From Niveibacterium terrae (GTDB lineage Bacteria; Pseudomonadota; Gammaproteobacteria; Burkholderiales; Rhodocyclaceae), in NCBI RefSeq assembly GCF_048213115.1, contig NZ_CP172404.1, positions 1,240,001-1,304,000 on the forward strand: DNA of 64,000 nt, given 5' to 3'. This document shows, one piece after another, positions 22,281 through 30,322 of the stretch. The notes under the pieces are model-generated. The model did no database searches. It worked only from the letters and a program-made list of their open reading frames with translations, and was not told the origin of the DNA. Both the position numbers and the translations under genes were made by a program. Numbering within the stretch: the first letter of the stretch is position 1; every line of letters starts with the position of its first letter.

Positions 22281-22297
22281 TGCACCGCAATGGCGCA
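22281..22297. promoter_or_regulatory. NtrC-like enhancer site, distal
   Basis: TGCACC-GCAAT-GGCGCA matches the NtrC dyad TGCACC-N5-GGTGCA with one mismatch. It is centred ~127 bp upstream of the predicted start and ~39 bp from the proximal site, a layout typical of paired NtrC enhancers. Confidence 0.68.
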
Positions 22298-22332
22298 GCA
22301 GAGTGACTGTTTGGCCTGGACCTGGGCCGGGT

Positions 22333-23244
22333 TCAGGCGCGGGCCAGCGTGCTCAGCGCGCTAATCTGGTCCAGGATGGGCTGGGGGATGGGCTCATCGC
22401 CGGCGAGCATCGCGCGGATCAGCGCGGCGTTGGCCGGGTTCGACACCGCTTCACGCACTTCGCGTGCCGGATCGCCGTCCTCGGCGGGGAAGAGCTCACG
22501 CGCCTCGCCATTGAAAAATCCGAGCAAGCGGGGGCGACGGCGGGGCAGGGCATAAGCTTCGCCTTCACTGCCGCGCATCAGCAGCGCCCAGGCCTGTTCG
22601 CGCCCGAGCAGTGATGCGGTGCGCTCCATCGTTTCCGGGTGGGTCATCGGCAGAACCCGGACGCTGCGACCGCGGCAGGAATCGAGCAGTTTGACCAGCG
22701 TATGGCCGACATTGCGCACGCCCAGCCGGGGGCGCAGCGCGAGCAGTGCGGCGAGTTGCGGGCTCAGCGTGGCGAGGTGCAGACAGGCGATGCGCTCGCG
22801 GCCGAGCGCGCGTTCGGCGTCTTCGCGGGTTTGCTCTGGCGTGAGTCCGAGTTCGGCGAGCAGTCCGAAAGGGTCCAGTCGGTCGGCGAAGTCATGGAAA
22901 CCATGGATCAGTACCGGAATGCCTTCGCGCGCGAGAAGCTGCGCGACCAGGGGCATCAGGTTCGCCTGACGGCGCGCACCGTTGTATGTGGGCAACAGCA
23001 CGCAGCGCGGGCCATCGGGCACGCGCAGCTGGGGGGTGCGCGCGGCGAGCGCCCTCTGAAAGCCCGCGAGTTCGTCCACGTCTTCGCCCTTGATCCTCAA
23101 CGACAGCAGGATCGCTCCCAGTTCGAGTTCGGGAACTTTCCCATCGAGGATATCGCCGAAAAGGGCCTCCGCCTGTTCCTGGGTCATCGCGCGCGCGCCC
23201 TTGGCGCCGCGGCCGATTTCCTTGATGATCGGGGCGTAGCTCAT
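22333..23244 (-). CDS. ybiB: TrpD2/YbiB-family protein (anthranilate phosphoribosyltransferase paralogue), copy 2
   Basis: 303 residues with the same family pattern as its downstream neighbour: GRGAKGARAMTQEQAEALFGD, LELGAILLSLRIKGE, PTYNGARRQANLMPLVA, HGFHDFADR and GVRNVGHTLVKLLD. The two copies are recognisably homologous but well diverged, so this is an old duplication or two separate acquisitions. ATG 23244 is chosen for its AAAGAGA ribosome binding site and the family's MSYAPIIKEIGRG start. It is divergent from the oxidoreductase gene (78-bp gap). Substrate and nucleic-acid target are unknown. Confidence 0.83.
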   Translation of the reverse strand: MSYAPIIKEIGRGAKGARAMTQEQAEALFGDILDGKVPELELGAILLSLRIKGEDVDELAGFQRALAARTPQLRVPDGPRCVLLPTYNGARRQANLMPLVAQLLAREGIPVLIHGFHDFADRLDPFGLLAELGLTPEQTREDAERALGRERIACLHLATLSPQLAALLALRPRLGVRNVGHTLVKLLDSCRGRSVRVLPMTHPETMERTASLLGREQAWALLMRGSEGEAYALPRRRPRLLGFFNGEARELFPAEDGDPAREVREAVSNPANAALIRAMLAGDEPIPQPILDQISALSTLARA

Positions 23245-23322
23245 CGTCTCTTTCCTGTGAAGTTCGGTGCGAGTGTGACAAACGCTGCGACTTTGCGTTC
23301 GCGGCATCGCTGGAGTCAATCA

Positions 23323-24210
23323 ATGAAAGTCGGTTTTATCGGTTTGGGAATCATGGGGCGCCCGATGGCGCTCAATCTGCTCAAAGGAGGGCATCAGCTC
23401 CATGTCTGGGCCAGGCGCTTGGAGTCGATGCAGCCATTGCTTGCGGCCGGAGCGAAACCGGCTTCGGGGGGCGCGGAGCTGGCGCGCGACTGCGACATCG
23501 TGATCAGCATGGTCGCCGATTCTCCCGACGTTGAGCAGGTCGCGCTCGGCGTGGGCGGCGTCGCCGAGGGCGCTGAAGCGGCAGGGAGAACCGACCTCAT
23601 CTATATCGATATGAGCACGATCGCGCCGTCGTCGGTGCGCAGCATCGCGGCGCGGATGGCCGAGCGCGGTGTCACGATGCTGGATGCGCCGGTCTCGGGC
23701 GGTGAAGTCGGGGCGATAGCGGGTTCGCTGACGATCATGGTCGGTGGGGTCGAGGCTGCTTTCGAATGTGCCCGGCCAATCCTTGCCTGCATGGGGACGA
23801 CAATTGCACGCATCGGCGAGAGCGGCGCCGGACAGGTCGCGAAAGCCTGCAACCAGATTCTGACCGGGGTCGGTGTCGCGATGGTCGCCGAAGCGATGCA
23901 CTTCGCACGCTCCTCGGGTGTCGATCCGGCCAAGGTCCGCGAAGCGCTGCTGGGTGGTTTCGCATCGAGCCGCATCCTCGAGAACCACGGGCAGCGGATG
24001 CTGGATCGCAACTTCAAGGCCGGCTTCAAGTCGTGGATGCACCAGAAGGATCTACGCATCGTACTCGACGAAGCGCACAAGATGGGACTTGCGCTTCCGA
24101 ACAGCGCGGCGACTTCGCAGATGCTCAATGCGACGGTCGGCTCTGGGATGGGGGACGACGATTCGATCTCTATCCTGCGCCTGCTCGAAACGCTGTCGGG
24201 ACGCGCGTGA
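23323..24210 (+). CDS. 2-hydroxy-3-oxopropionate reductase / 3-hydroxyisobutyrate dehydrogenase family
   Basis: 295 residues, the normal length for the beta-hydroxyacid dehydrogenase family. The NAD(P)-binding GLGIMGRPMALNLL is at the N-terminus, substrate-binding DAPVSGGEVGA near residue 125, and the catalytic Lys segment GQVAKACNQ near residue 175. FKSWMHQKDLRIVLDEA fits tartronate-semialdehyde reductase (GlxR/GarR) better than isobutyrate enzymes. The reaction is NAD(P)H-dependent reduction of tartronate semialdehyde to glycerate. I chose ATG 23323 because the Rossmann motif starts within six residues. The stop overlaps the next start by 1 nt. Confidence 0.85.
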   Translation: MKVGFIGLGIMGRPMALNLLKGGHQLHVWARRLESMQPLLAAGAKPASGGAELARDCDIVISMVADSPDVEQVALGVGGVAEGAEAAGRTDLIYIDMSTIAPSSVRSIAARMAERGVTMLDAPVSGGEVGAIAGSLTIMVGGVEAAFECARPILACMGTTIARIGESGAGQVAKACNQILTGVGVAMVAEAMHFARSSGVDPAKVREALLGGFASSRILENHGQRMLDRNFKAGFKSWMHQKDLRIVLDEAHKMGLALPNSAATSQMLNATVGSGMGDDDSISILRLLETLSGRA

Positions 24211-24668
24211 TGAGCCGAATCAGGATTCTGGCCGCTCTGGCCGCGCTGTGTCTGATTCCGGGCTGCGCGCTGATGGCGCTGACTCTGGAGAAACCCGATG
24301 TCAGTCTGGTCGGCGTTGAGCTCGGCCCGACGACGCTGCTGGAGCAGCACCTGAAGCTGACGCTGAAAGTGAGCAATCCGAACACGCGCGACATCACCGT
24401 AGACGGGATGAGCTTTCGCGTCGAGGTCGGTGACCGCGAGCTGATCCACGGCCTGAGCAACAAGACCATCGTTCTGCCCCGGCTCGCCGAAGTCCGGATC
24501 CCGGTCGAGACCAGCGTGTCGCTGGCCGGCGTGCTCAAAGAGCTGCCCAATCTCCTCGGCGGCAAGCTTGGTTACCGCTTGCGCGGCGAAGTGATCACGC
24601 GTGACTTTGGCCGCCTGCCTTTCGACCGCAAGGGCGAGCTGGGCGCAGCGAAGGCGAAGCGCTCCTAA
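24210..24668 (+). CDS. LEA14-like (WHy-domain) lipoprotein
   Basis: 152 residues. A lipoprotein signal peptide ends in the lipobox LIPGC. The rest is one LEA type 2 domain (LGPTTLLEQHLKLTLKVSNPNTRDITVDGMSFRVEV...), an immunoglobulin-like fold found in stress-related plant and bacterial proteins. ATG 24210 overlaps the previous stop (TGATG), so it is translationally coupled to the reductase. The molecular role is unknown. It converges on the MgtC-family gene with a 4-nt overlap. Confidence 0.82.
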   Translation: MSRIRILAALAALCLIPGCALMALTLEKPDVSLVGVELGPTTLLEQHLKLTLKVSNPNTRDITVDGMSFRVEVGDRELIHGLSNKTIVLPRLAEVRIPVETSVSLAGVLKELPNLLGGKLGYRLRGEVITRDFGRLPFDRKGELGAAKAKRS

Positions 24669-25957
24669 ACGGCTAGAACCGTCGCGAGGATGCCGATTGC
24701 GAGCACTGCGGCGCTCGTCGGCAGCACGCGGCGGCGCAGCGCGGCGCTGCCCAGCACGACCGCCATGCCGCATTTGGTGACAGTGTTGGCCAGCGTTCCG
24801 GCGACGATCGCGGTCAGCGCGATCGCGATCTGGCTGTGATCCTGGCCAAGGCGGGTCATCGACAGCGTGATCGCATCGACGTCGGTCAGGCCGGCCAGAG
24901 CCGAGACCACGATCAGGCCTCCGCCGTGGAAGCTGCGCCGGGTCAGCTCGACCGCGACCAGCACGACTGCGAAAAGCAGGCCGAACTTGGTTGCAGCGAT
25001 CAGGCTGAACGGGTTCTTCAAGGCCACCGCGCCGGCCGGCTCGGCGCCCGGTGCTCCGCTGCGCACGCTGCGCAGATAGAAGAAGCCGGCGGCGAGGCCG
25101 TTGACCGCGAACATCGCGAGAAAAGGCGCTAGCAGAGGGACCAGCATCGCCGGGTTGGTCAGCACGACCATCAGCAGCACGCGCAGATACATGATGGTCC
25201 AGGCAATCAGGATTCCCGAGGCGAGCGCATCGGCGGTCGCTTCGTCGGGGCGCTCGCGGCTCTCGCGGGCGAAGGACAGGCTCACCGCGGTCGAGGAGAC
25301 GATTCCTCCGGAGAGGCCGGTGATCGCGGTGCCGTGGGCCGTGCCCAGCCAGCGGGTCGCGACATAGCCGGTCAGCGACAGCATCGAGATCAGCACGACA
25401 AGCAGCCAGAGCTTGTATGGGTTCAGCGTACCCAGCGGGTCGATCGCGTGGTCGGGCAGAAGCGGCAGCACGATGAAGCTTGCGATCAAGAGTTTCAGGC
25501 CCGCATAGATGTCCTCGGTGCCCAGTTTCGCGACGATGCCGTGCAAGGGCTGCTTGAAAGCGAGAACGGCCGTGTTCAGGATCGCCAGCGCGACCGCAAT
25601 CGCCATCTGGTCGTGCATGACGGCTCCGCCGAGCAGGCAGACATTGATCGCTGCGACCTCGGTCGTCAGGCCCAGCGATTTCGGGTCCGCGCTGTGCTCC
25701 AGCGTATAGGCGGTTCCGACCAGCGCCGCGACAGCGATGACGGTGGCGACGAAGATCCATGGCATCGCGAGCAACTGCCCCAGCCAGGCCGAAACGGCTC
25801 CGGCCTCGGCGAAGAGCATGAAGGTGCGCATGCCCCCGAAAGTGATCTCGCGCGAAGCGCTCTTGTGCTTTTCGCGTTCGATGCCGACCAGCGCCCCGAT
25901 CAGCAGGGCGGCGAGGAACTTCCAGGCGAGGCCGACGTCGAGCGTGGCAAGCGGCAT
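24665..25957 (-). CDS. MgtC/SapB-DUF4010 family membrane protein
   Basis: 430 residues with about 12 hydrophobic helices. The N-terminal third is an MgtC/SapB domain with the signature LLIGALVGIEREKH and FGGMRTFML. The rest is the DUF4010 membrane domain (LTGYVATRWLG, GLSGGIVSSTAVSLSFA, SALAGLTDVDAITLSM). MgtC proteins are linked to magnesium limitation and envelope homeostasis; the role of the fused form is not established. The 3' end overlaps the LEA14 gene by 4 nt on the other strand. Confidence 0.86.
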   Translation of the reverse strand: MPLATLDVGLAWKFLAALLIGALVGIEREKHKSASREITFGGMRTFMLFAEAGAVSAWLGQLLAMPWIFVATVIAVAALVGTAYTLEHSADPKSLGLTTEVAAINVCLLGGAVMHDQMAIAVALAILNTAVLAFKQPLHGIVAKLGTEDIYAGLKLLIASFIVLPLLPDHAIDPLGTLNPYKLWLLVVLISMLSLTGYVATRWLGTAHGTAITGLSGGIVSSTAVSLSFARESRERPDEATADALASGILIAWTIMYLRVLLMVVLTNPAMLVPLLAPFLAMFAVNGLAAGFFYLRSVRSGAPGAEPAGAVALKNPFSLIAATKFGLLFAVVLVAVELTRRSFHGGGLIVVSALAGLTDVDAITLSMTRLGQDHSQIAIALTAIVAGTLANTVTKCGMAVVLGSAALRRRVLPTSAAVLAIGILATVLAV

Positions 25958-26025
25958 CGTTCAGCGTACTCCATTGTCCGGATCCAGCTCAGGGCAGAGA
26001 GGTCTCTGGTCTGATCAGCTCAGGC

Positions 26026-28257
26026 TCACCTGCCTGCAAACACTACGTGGTTGGGTTTGCTCTCCAGCCATGCGTAGAGATGGCGCGTCTCCATCGGTCG
26101 CCCGAAGAGGAAGCCCTGGGCCTCCTCGCAGCCCAGTTCGACCAGAGCCTGGGCCTGATTCTGATCTTCTATCCCTTCGGCGATCACGGTCAGGCCCAGC
26201 CTGCGGCCGAGCTCGATCACCGTCTCGGGGATCTGGCGACCGCGCGGGTCGGTGCATATGTCGTGGACGAAGCTCTTGTCGATCTTGAGCCGGTGGACCG
26301 GGAGCTTTTGCAGATAGGCCAGAGACGAGAAGCCGGTTCCGAAATCGTCGATCGCCATCGTGACGCCCAGAGACGTCAGCCGGTGCAACTGGGCGCTGAC
26401 AAAATCGGAATCCTCCATCGCCATCGATTCGGTGATTTCCAGCTCGATCAGGCTGGGCGACGCGCCGCTGTCCTCGAGCGCCTGGCGTACCGTATCGATG
26501 AATTCCGGGTGGCGGAACTGGGCGACCGAGACGTTGATCGCGACGCGCAGCGCAAAGCCCGCTCGCTCGAGCCGGCGTTGCTCGTGGCAGGCCATCCTCA
26601 GCACCCAGAGGCCAATTCCAACGATCAGGCCGGAATGCTCGGCGAGCGGGATGAAGCGCTCGGGCGGGACGAAGCGGCCATCGTCGGTGCGCCAGCGGAT
26701 CAGCGTCTCGACGCCGACCGGCCGGCCCGTGGCGAGTTCGACCTGGGGTTGATACATCAGGAACAGACGTTCATTGTCGAAAGCCATGCGCAGCGCGTGC
26801 AGGAGCTTGACCCGCTCGCGGATCTCGATGTCCATCTCGCGGGTGAAGTAGCTGTATTCGCCGCGGTGGCTCTGTTTCGCCCGCTTCAACGCGATGCTGG
26901 TGCTCTTCAATGCGTCGCCGCCGCTGCCCTCTATATCTTCGAGCTTCAGGAAGCCCTGGGTCGTCGTGATCACGAGTTCATGTTCATCGACGTGGAAGGG
27001 ATCGTGGAAGAGCAGCGACAGTGCGACCGGAGTGAGCTTGTCCGCATCGCCGAGCACACCGAAAGTATCGCCGGATATGCGCGCGATGATGCAGTCCGGC
27101 AGCCGCGCCGTCAGCCTGTCGGAGACGGCCTTGAGCAGATGATCGCCGAACTGGTGACCCAGCGCGTCATTGGTCTCGGCGAAACCGTCGATATCGATCA
27201 GCGCCGCGATCGCGTCGGTCTTGTGGCCGGAGATCACGCGTTCGTCCAGTTCGTGCAGGAAGCGCAGCCGGTTTGGAAGCCCGGTTAGCGGATCGAAATA
27301 GGCGAGGTTGTGCAGTTTCGAGTAGAGCGTGGTGTTTTCGAATCCGATCGTGATGTTCGCGCAGAACACTTCGAGCAGGTGACGATCGAAACTTTCAATC
27401 TTGCGCTGGTTCTCCAGGTAGATGGCGATTCGTCGGCCGTGGCCTTCGAGCAGCAGCGTTGTCGAGTGCGCCGCGTAGCAGCTCTCGCCGCTGCCCAGTG
27501 CCTGTTCGATCGCTCCCCTCACCTCGGGGTCGGCGATTTCGGCGAGGGGGTGGTTGATCTGCTCGCTGTACTTGCCTGCGGCCGCGATCACCTGCATTCC
27601 CGCCTCGCCCGTCTCGGTTTCGCGGGCACAGATCAGGCCTTCGGGGGGCAGGTCGAGCAGCGCAGCGATCTGGGTGATGACTCCTGAGGCGAAATTCTTC
27701 AAACCCCGCTGTTCCATCAGCTCGCCGGAGGCGCGGACGATCATCTCCAGACCGCGGCGGCTCGCGTTGATCGCGCGGATCTGCTCATAGGAGCGGATCG
27801 CGACGGTCAGCGTCGTGTAGAGCCGGGTGTGGGTCAGCTCAGACTTGGTCTTGTAGTCGTTGATGTCGTAGTTGCGGATCGCCTGTATCTCGGGCGCGTA
27901 GCCGGGCTGGCCCGTGCGCAGCACGATGCGCAGTTCGGAGAGCTTCAAGTCTTCGCGGATTGTGCGCACCAGTTGCAGACCCGCATCCTCGCTCTCCATC
28001 ACGACGTCGAGCAGGATCACCGCGATGTCCTTTTCGCGGGTCAGCAGCTCCTGGGTTTCGGCGGCGCTGTAGGTGTGAAGGAACTCGAGCGGTCGATCGA
28101 GAATCCGCGTGCTCTTGAGCGCGAGCTTGGTGGCCGAGTGCACGTCCATGTCGTCGTCTACGATCAGAACGCGCCATCCCTTTTCGTCCTCAGCGGCCTC
28201 TCCGGTGGCTTCGGGCGCGAAGACCAGTTCGTCGTCAGCGATCGTATCGGCTGTCAC
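26026..28257 (-). CDS. Receiver-DUF3369-GGDEF-EAL protein, probable cyclic-di-GMP phosphodiesterase
   Basis: 743 residues from GTG 28257, which has AAGAAGGGG upstream; the ATG at 28314 has none. Order: receiver (VLIVDDD, phospho-acceptor in LLDVVMES), DUF3369 sensory region, GGDEF domain, EAL domain. The GGDEF signature is RISGDTFGVL, so the active-site loop is SGDTF and cyclase activity is unlikely. The EAL motif reads ETL, but the catalytic set is otherwise kept: INVS, LEITES, IDDFGTGFSSL, LKIDKSF, AEGIED and AQGFLFGRP. It should therefore hydrolyse cyclic-di-GMP under receiver control. The gene is alone, divergent from pilSR. Confidence 0.9.
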   Translation of the reverse strand: MTADTIADDELVFAPEATGEAAEDEKGWRVLIVDDDMDVHSATKLALKSTRILDRPLEFLHTYSAAETQELLTREKDIAVILLDVVMESEDAGLQLVRTIREDLKLSELRIVLRTGQPGYAPEIQAIRNYDINDYKTKSELTHTRLYTTLTVAIRSYEQIRAINASRRGLEMIVRASGELMEQRGLKNFASGVITQIAALLDLPPEGLICARETETGEAGMQVIAAAGKYSEQINHPLAEIADPEVRGAIEQALGSGESCYAAHSTTLLLEGHGRRIAIYLENQRKIESFDRHLLEVFCANITIGFENTTLYSKLHNLAYFDPLTGLPNRLRFLHELDERVISGHKTDAIAALIDIDGFAETNDALGHQFGDHLLKAVSDRLTARLPDCIIARISGDTFGVLGDADKLTPVALSLLFHDPFHVDEHELVITTTQGFLKLEDIEGSGGDALKSTSIALKRAKQSHRGEYSYFTREMDIEIRERVKLLHALRMAFDNERLFLMYQPQVELATGRPVGVETLIRWRTDDGRFVPPERFIPLAEHSGLIVGIGLWVLRMACHEQRRLERAGFALRVAINVSVAQFRHPEFIDTVRQALEDSGASPSLIELEITESMAMEDSDFVSAQLHRLTSLGVTMAIDDFGTGFSSLAYLQKLPVHRLKIDKSFVHDICTDPRGRQIPETVIELGRRLGLTVIAEGIEDQNQAQALVELGCEEAQGFLFGRPMETRHLYAWLESKPNHVVFAGR

Positions 28258-28405
28258 GGTTTGTCCCCTTCTTTCGAATTTCGACCCAGACGTCCAGCGG
28301 CTCAATGGATACATCAGTCAAGTCAACGGACATTTGAGCGGCGACTTGAGCGCATCCCTGCGAGGGCAGGAGTGCGCGAGCGGCGCTCTTTGTCCAGCGT
28401 AAATC

Positions 28406-28428
28406 TTTGCAGCTGAATTTGCTGCAAA
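28406..28428. promoter_or_regulatory. Palindrome between divergent EAL-protein and pilSR genes
   Basis: An 8-bp inverted repeat TTTGCAGC-N7-GCTGCAAA lies in the 263-bp divergent region (28258-28520). It could be an operator or a hairpin; no regulator is identified. Confidence 0.35.
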
Positions 28429-28520
28429 TCTCGAAGCTGTCTTCGCGATTTTTCGCGTGGGACGGCCAGACACCGCGGCGGTGTTAGACTTCCTCGCTGG
28501 ATTTCCCCGGGCTGATCGCT

Positions 28521-28766
28521 GTGCGTTATCTCCTTCTCTTCCTGCTGGGGCTGTTCGCAGTCTGGACTCTGCGCCGCACTGTCGAGGGCGGTTTGCGCCG
28601 TCGTCACCAAGGCCAGCCCGCGCCGCGCGCCCTACCCGAGACGATGCGCGAATGCGCGCATTGCGGGCTTCATGTCCCCGAGAGCGAAGCGGAGCGCGAC
28701 GGCGAACACTTCTATTGCAGCCCGGCGCACCGACGCGCAGGGCCACGCGACAGATCCCCGCGATGA
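28521..28766 (+). CDS. PP0621-type small membrane-anchored zinc-ribbon-like protein
   Basis: 81 residues. An N-terminal hydrophobic segment (MRYLLLFLLGLFAVWTL) is followed by a CAHCGLHVPESEA...YCSPAHR cluster of Cys/His residues that could bind zinc. Small proteins of this pattern are commonly encoded immediately before pilS. The function is unknown. The start is GTG 28521; the stop overlaps the pilS start in an ATGA, so both are translated from one message. Confidence 0.75.
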   Translation: MRYLLLFLLGLFAVWTLRRTVEGGLRRRHQGQPAPRALPETMRECAHCGLHVPESEAERDGEHFYCSPAHRRAGPRDRSPR

Positions 28767-30322
28767 CGCTCAATCCTGGACAGGACTGGCAGCCGGCCGA
28801 GTCGCGCTGGGAATCACTGCGCTACTACAGCCTCTATCGGCTGATCGCCGCGAGCGGTCTGGCCTTCATGGGGCGGGTCTTCATCAGCGCCGATGAGGGC
28901 GGAGGCGCCTGGGGTCTGATTCTCGGCTTCTACTTCTCGGCCGCGGTCGCGCTGCTCTATTTTCTGCGCATGGGGCGGCTGCGCTTCGTCTGGATCCTGA
29001 ACCTGCACATCGTTGTCGATCTGCTCGCTCTGGGCGCACTGATGTATGTCGGCGGGGGGCACCGTAGCGGCATTCCCTATATGGTGATGGTCGTCGTCGC
29101 GGCGGGAGGGCTGCTCGGCGAAGGCCGGCTGGTCTTCTTCTATGCTTCGCTTGCGTCGCTGACGGTGCTGGTCGTGCAGATCCTTGGCGCGCTGAAGCTT
29201 CAGGTCGATCCGGTCGCGGACTTCACCGCGGTCGGCCTGATCTGCGTCGGTTTTTTTGCGATCGCTCTGGTCGCGCGGCTTTTGGCGACCCGGGCGCTGG
29301 CCAACGAGAAGCTTGCGCATCTGCGTGGCAATGCTCTGCTGCGCCAGACTCGGGTCAATGAAAAAGTGATTGCGGATCTGAACGATGGGGTTCTGGTTCT
29401 GGACAGTGCTGGGCTCATCCTGCAGATCAATCCGAAGGCGGCGATCCTGCTCGGCGACAAGCCTGAAGCCGGAATGCCTCTCGCGGCGCTGGCGCCCGAA
29501 CTCGACGGGGCGGTTCGCGAAGGCCAGCGCATCCTGAGGCTCACGCAGAGCGGTCAAGCGGTCAGGTTGCGCAGCTTGAAGATTGGTCCGGGGGAGGACA
29601 CGGTCGTCTATCTCGAAGACCTCGAACGGCTGGAGCGTGAAGCCCAGCAGATCAAGCTTGCTGCGCTGGGAAGGCTCACCGGCAGCATTGCCCACGAGAT
29701 TCGCAATCCCCTTGCGGCGATCAGCCACGCAAGCGAACTGATGGCTGAGGAGAAGCGCGCTGATGTCCAGGCCAGGCTGACCCGGATCATTCAGGACAAC
29801 ACCCGGCGGATCGAGCGGATGGTCCGCGATGTGCTCGAACTCGGCAGGCGCGACCGCTGCACTCCGGAAACGATCACGCTGGACAGCTTTATCGCGGGCT
29901 TTCTCGTCGATAGCGAAACCTACGAGGGTTTGACGCCCGGGGTGGTCGCCTATCATGGCCTGGCCGGTTTGAAGATCCAGTTCGACCGTATCCATCTTCA
30001 GCAGTTGCTCTGGAATCTGGTCGGCAATGCGCGTCGCTTCTGCAGTGGCGCTCCGGGGGCGATACGGATTGACGCCCGCGGGCTGCCGGAAGGGCGGATT
30101 GAACTGAAAATTCAGGACGATGGCCCCGGAGTGTCGCTCGCGATGAGAAGCCGGATCTTCGAACCTTTCTTTACAACCGATTCGCGCGGTACCGGCCTGG
30201 GGCTCTACATCGCCCGGGAACTCGCCAGTGCGAACGATGCCCTGCTGGAACTCTGCGAGTCGGAGTCCGGCGCCTGTTTCTGTCTTACCGCCGAGGGAGC
30301 GAATGATCTGCGCCACGAATGA
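28763..30322 (+). CDS. pilS: Sensor histidine kinase PilS
   Basis: 519 residues. Six hydrophobic helices occupy residues ~25-180, then a PAS domain (VIADLNDGVLVLDSAGLILQ), HisKA with the phospho-acceptor in GSIAHEIRNPLAAI, and HATPase (LWNLVGNARRFC, DDGPGVS, GTGLGLYIA). PilS senses pilin in the membrane and controls PilR, which drives pilA transcription with sigma-54. The order PP0621-pilS-pilR-ampD is characteristic of betaproteobacteria. The end overlaps pilR by 20 nt. Confidence 0.93.
   Translation: MTLNPGQDWQPAESRWESLRYYSLYRLIAASGLAFMGRVFISADEGGGAWGLILGFYFSAAVALLYFLRMGRLRFVWILNLHIVVDLLALGALMYVGGGHRSGIPYMVMVVVAAGGLLGEGRLVFFYASLASLTVLVVQILGALKLQVDPVADFTAVGLICVGFFAIALVARLLATRALANEKLAHLRGNALLRQTRVNEKVIADLNDGVLVLDSAGLILQINPKAAILLGDKPEAGMPLAALAPELDGAVREGQRILRLTQSGQAVRLRSLKIGPGEDTVVYLEDLERLEREAQQIKLAALGRLTGSIAHEIRNPLAAISHASELMAEEKRADVQARLTRIIQDNTRRIERMVRDVLELGRRDRCTPETITLDSFIAGFLVDSETYEGLTPGVVAYHGLAGLKIQFDRIHLQQLLWNLVGNARRFCSGAPGAIRIDARGLPEGRIELKIQDDGPGVSLAMRSRIFEPFFTTDSRGTGLGLYIARELASANDALLELCESESGACFCLTAEGANDLRHE

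Noticed and set aside
22639..23322. Longer N-terminus for the oxidoreductase starting far upstream
   Set aside because: That extension runs antisense through the second ybiB gene; the Rossmann motif begins right after ATG 23323.
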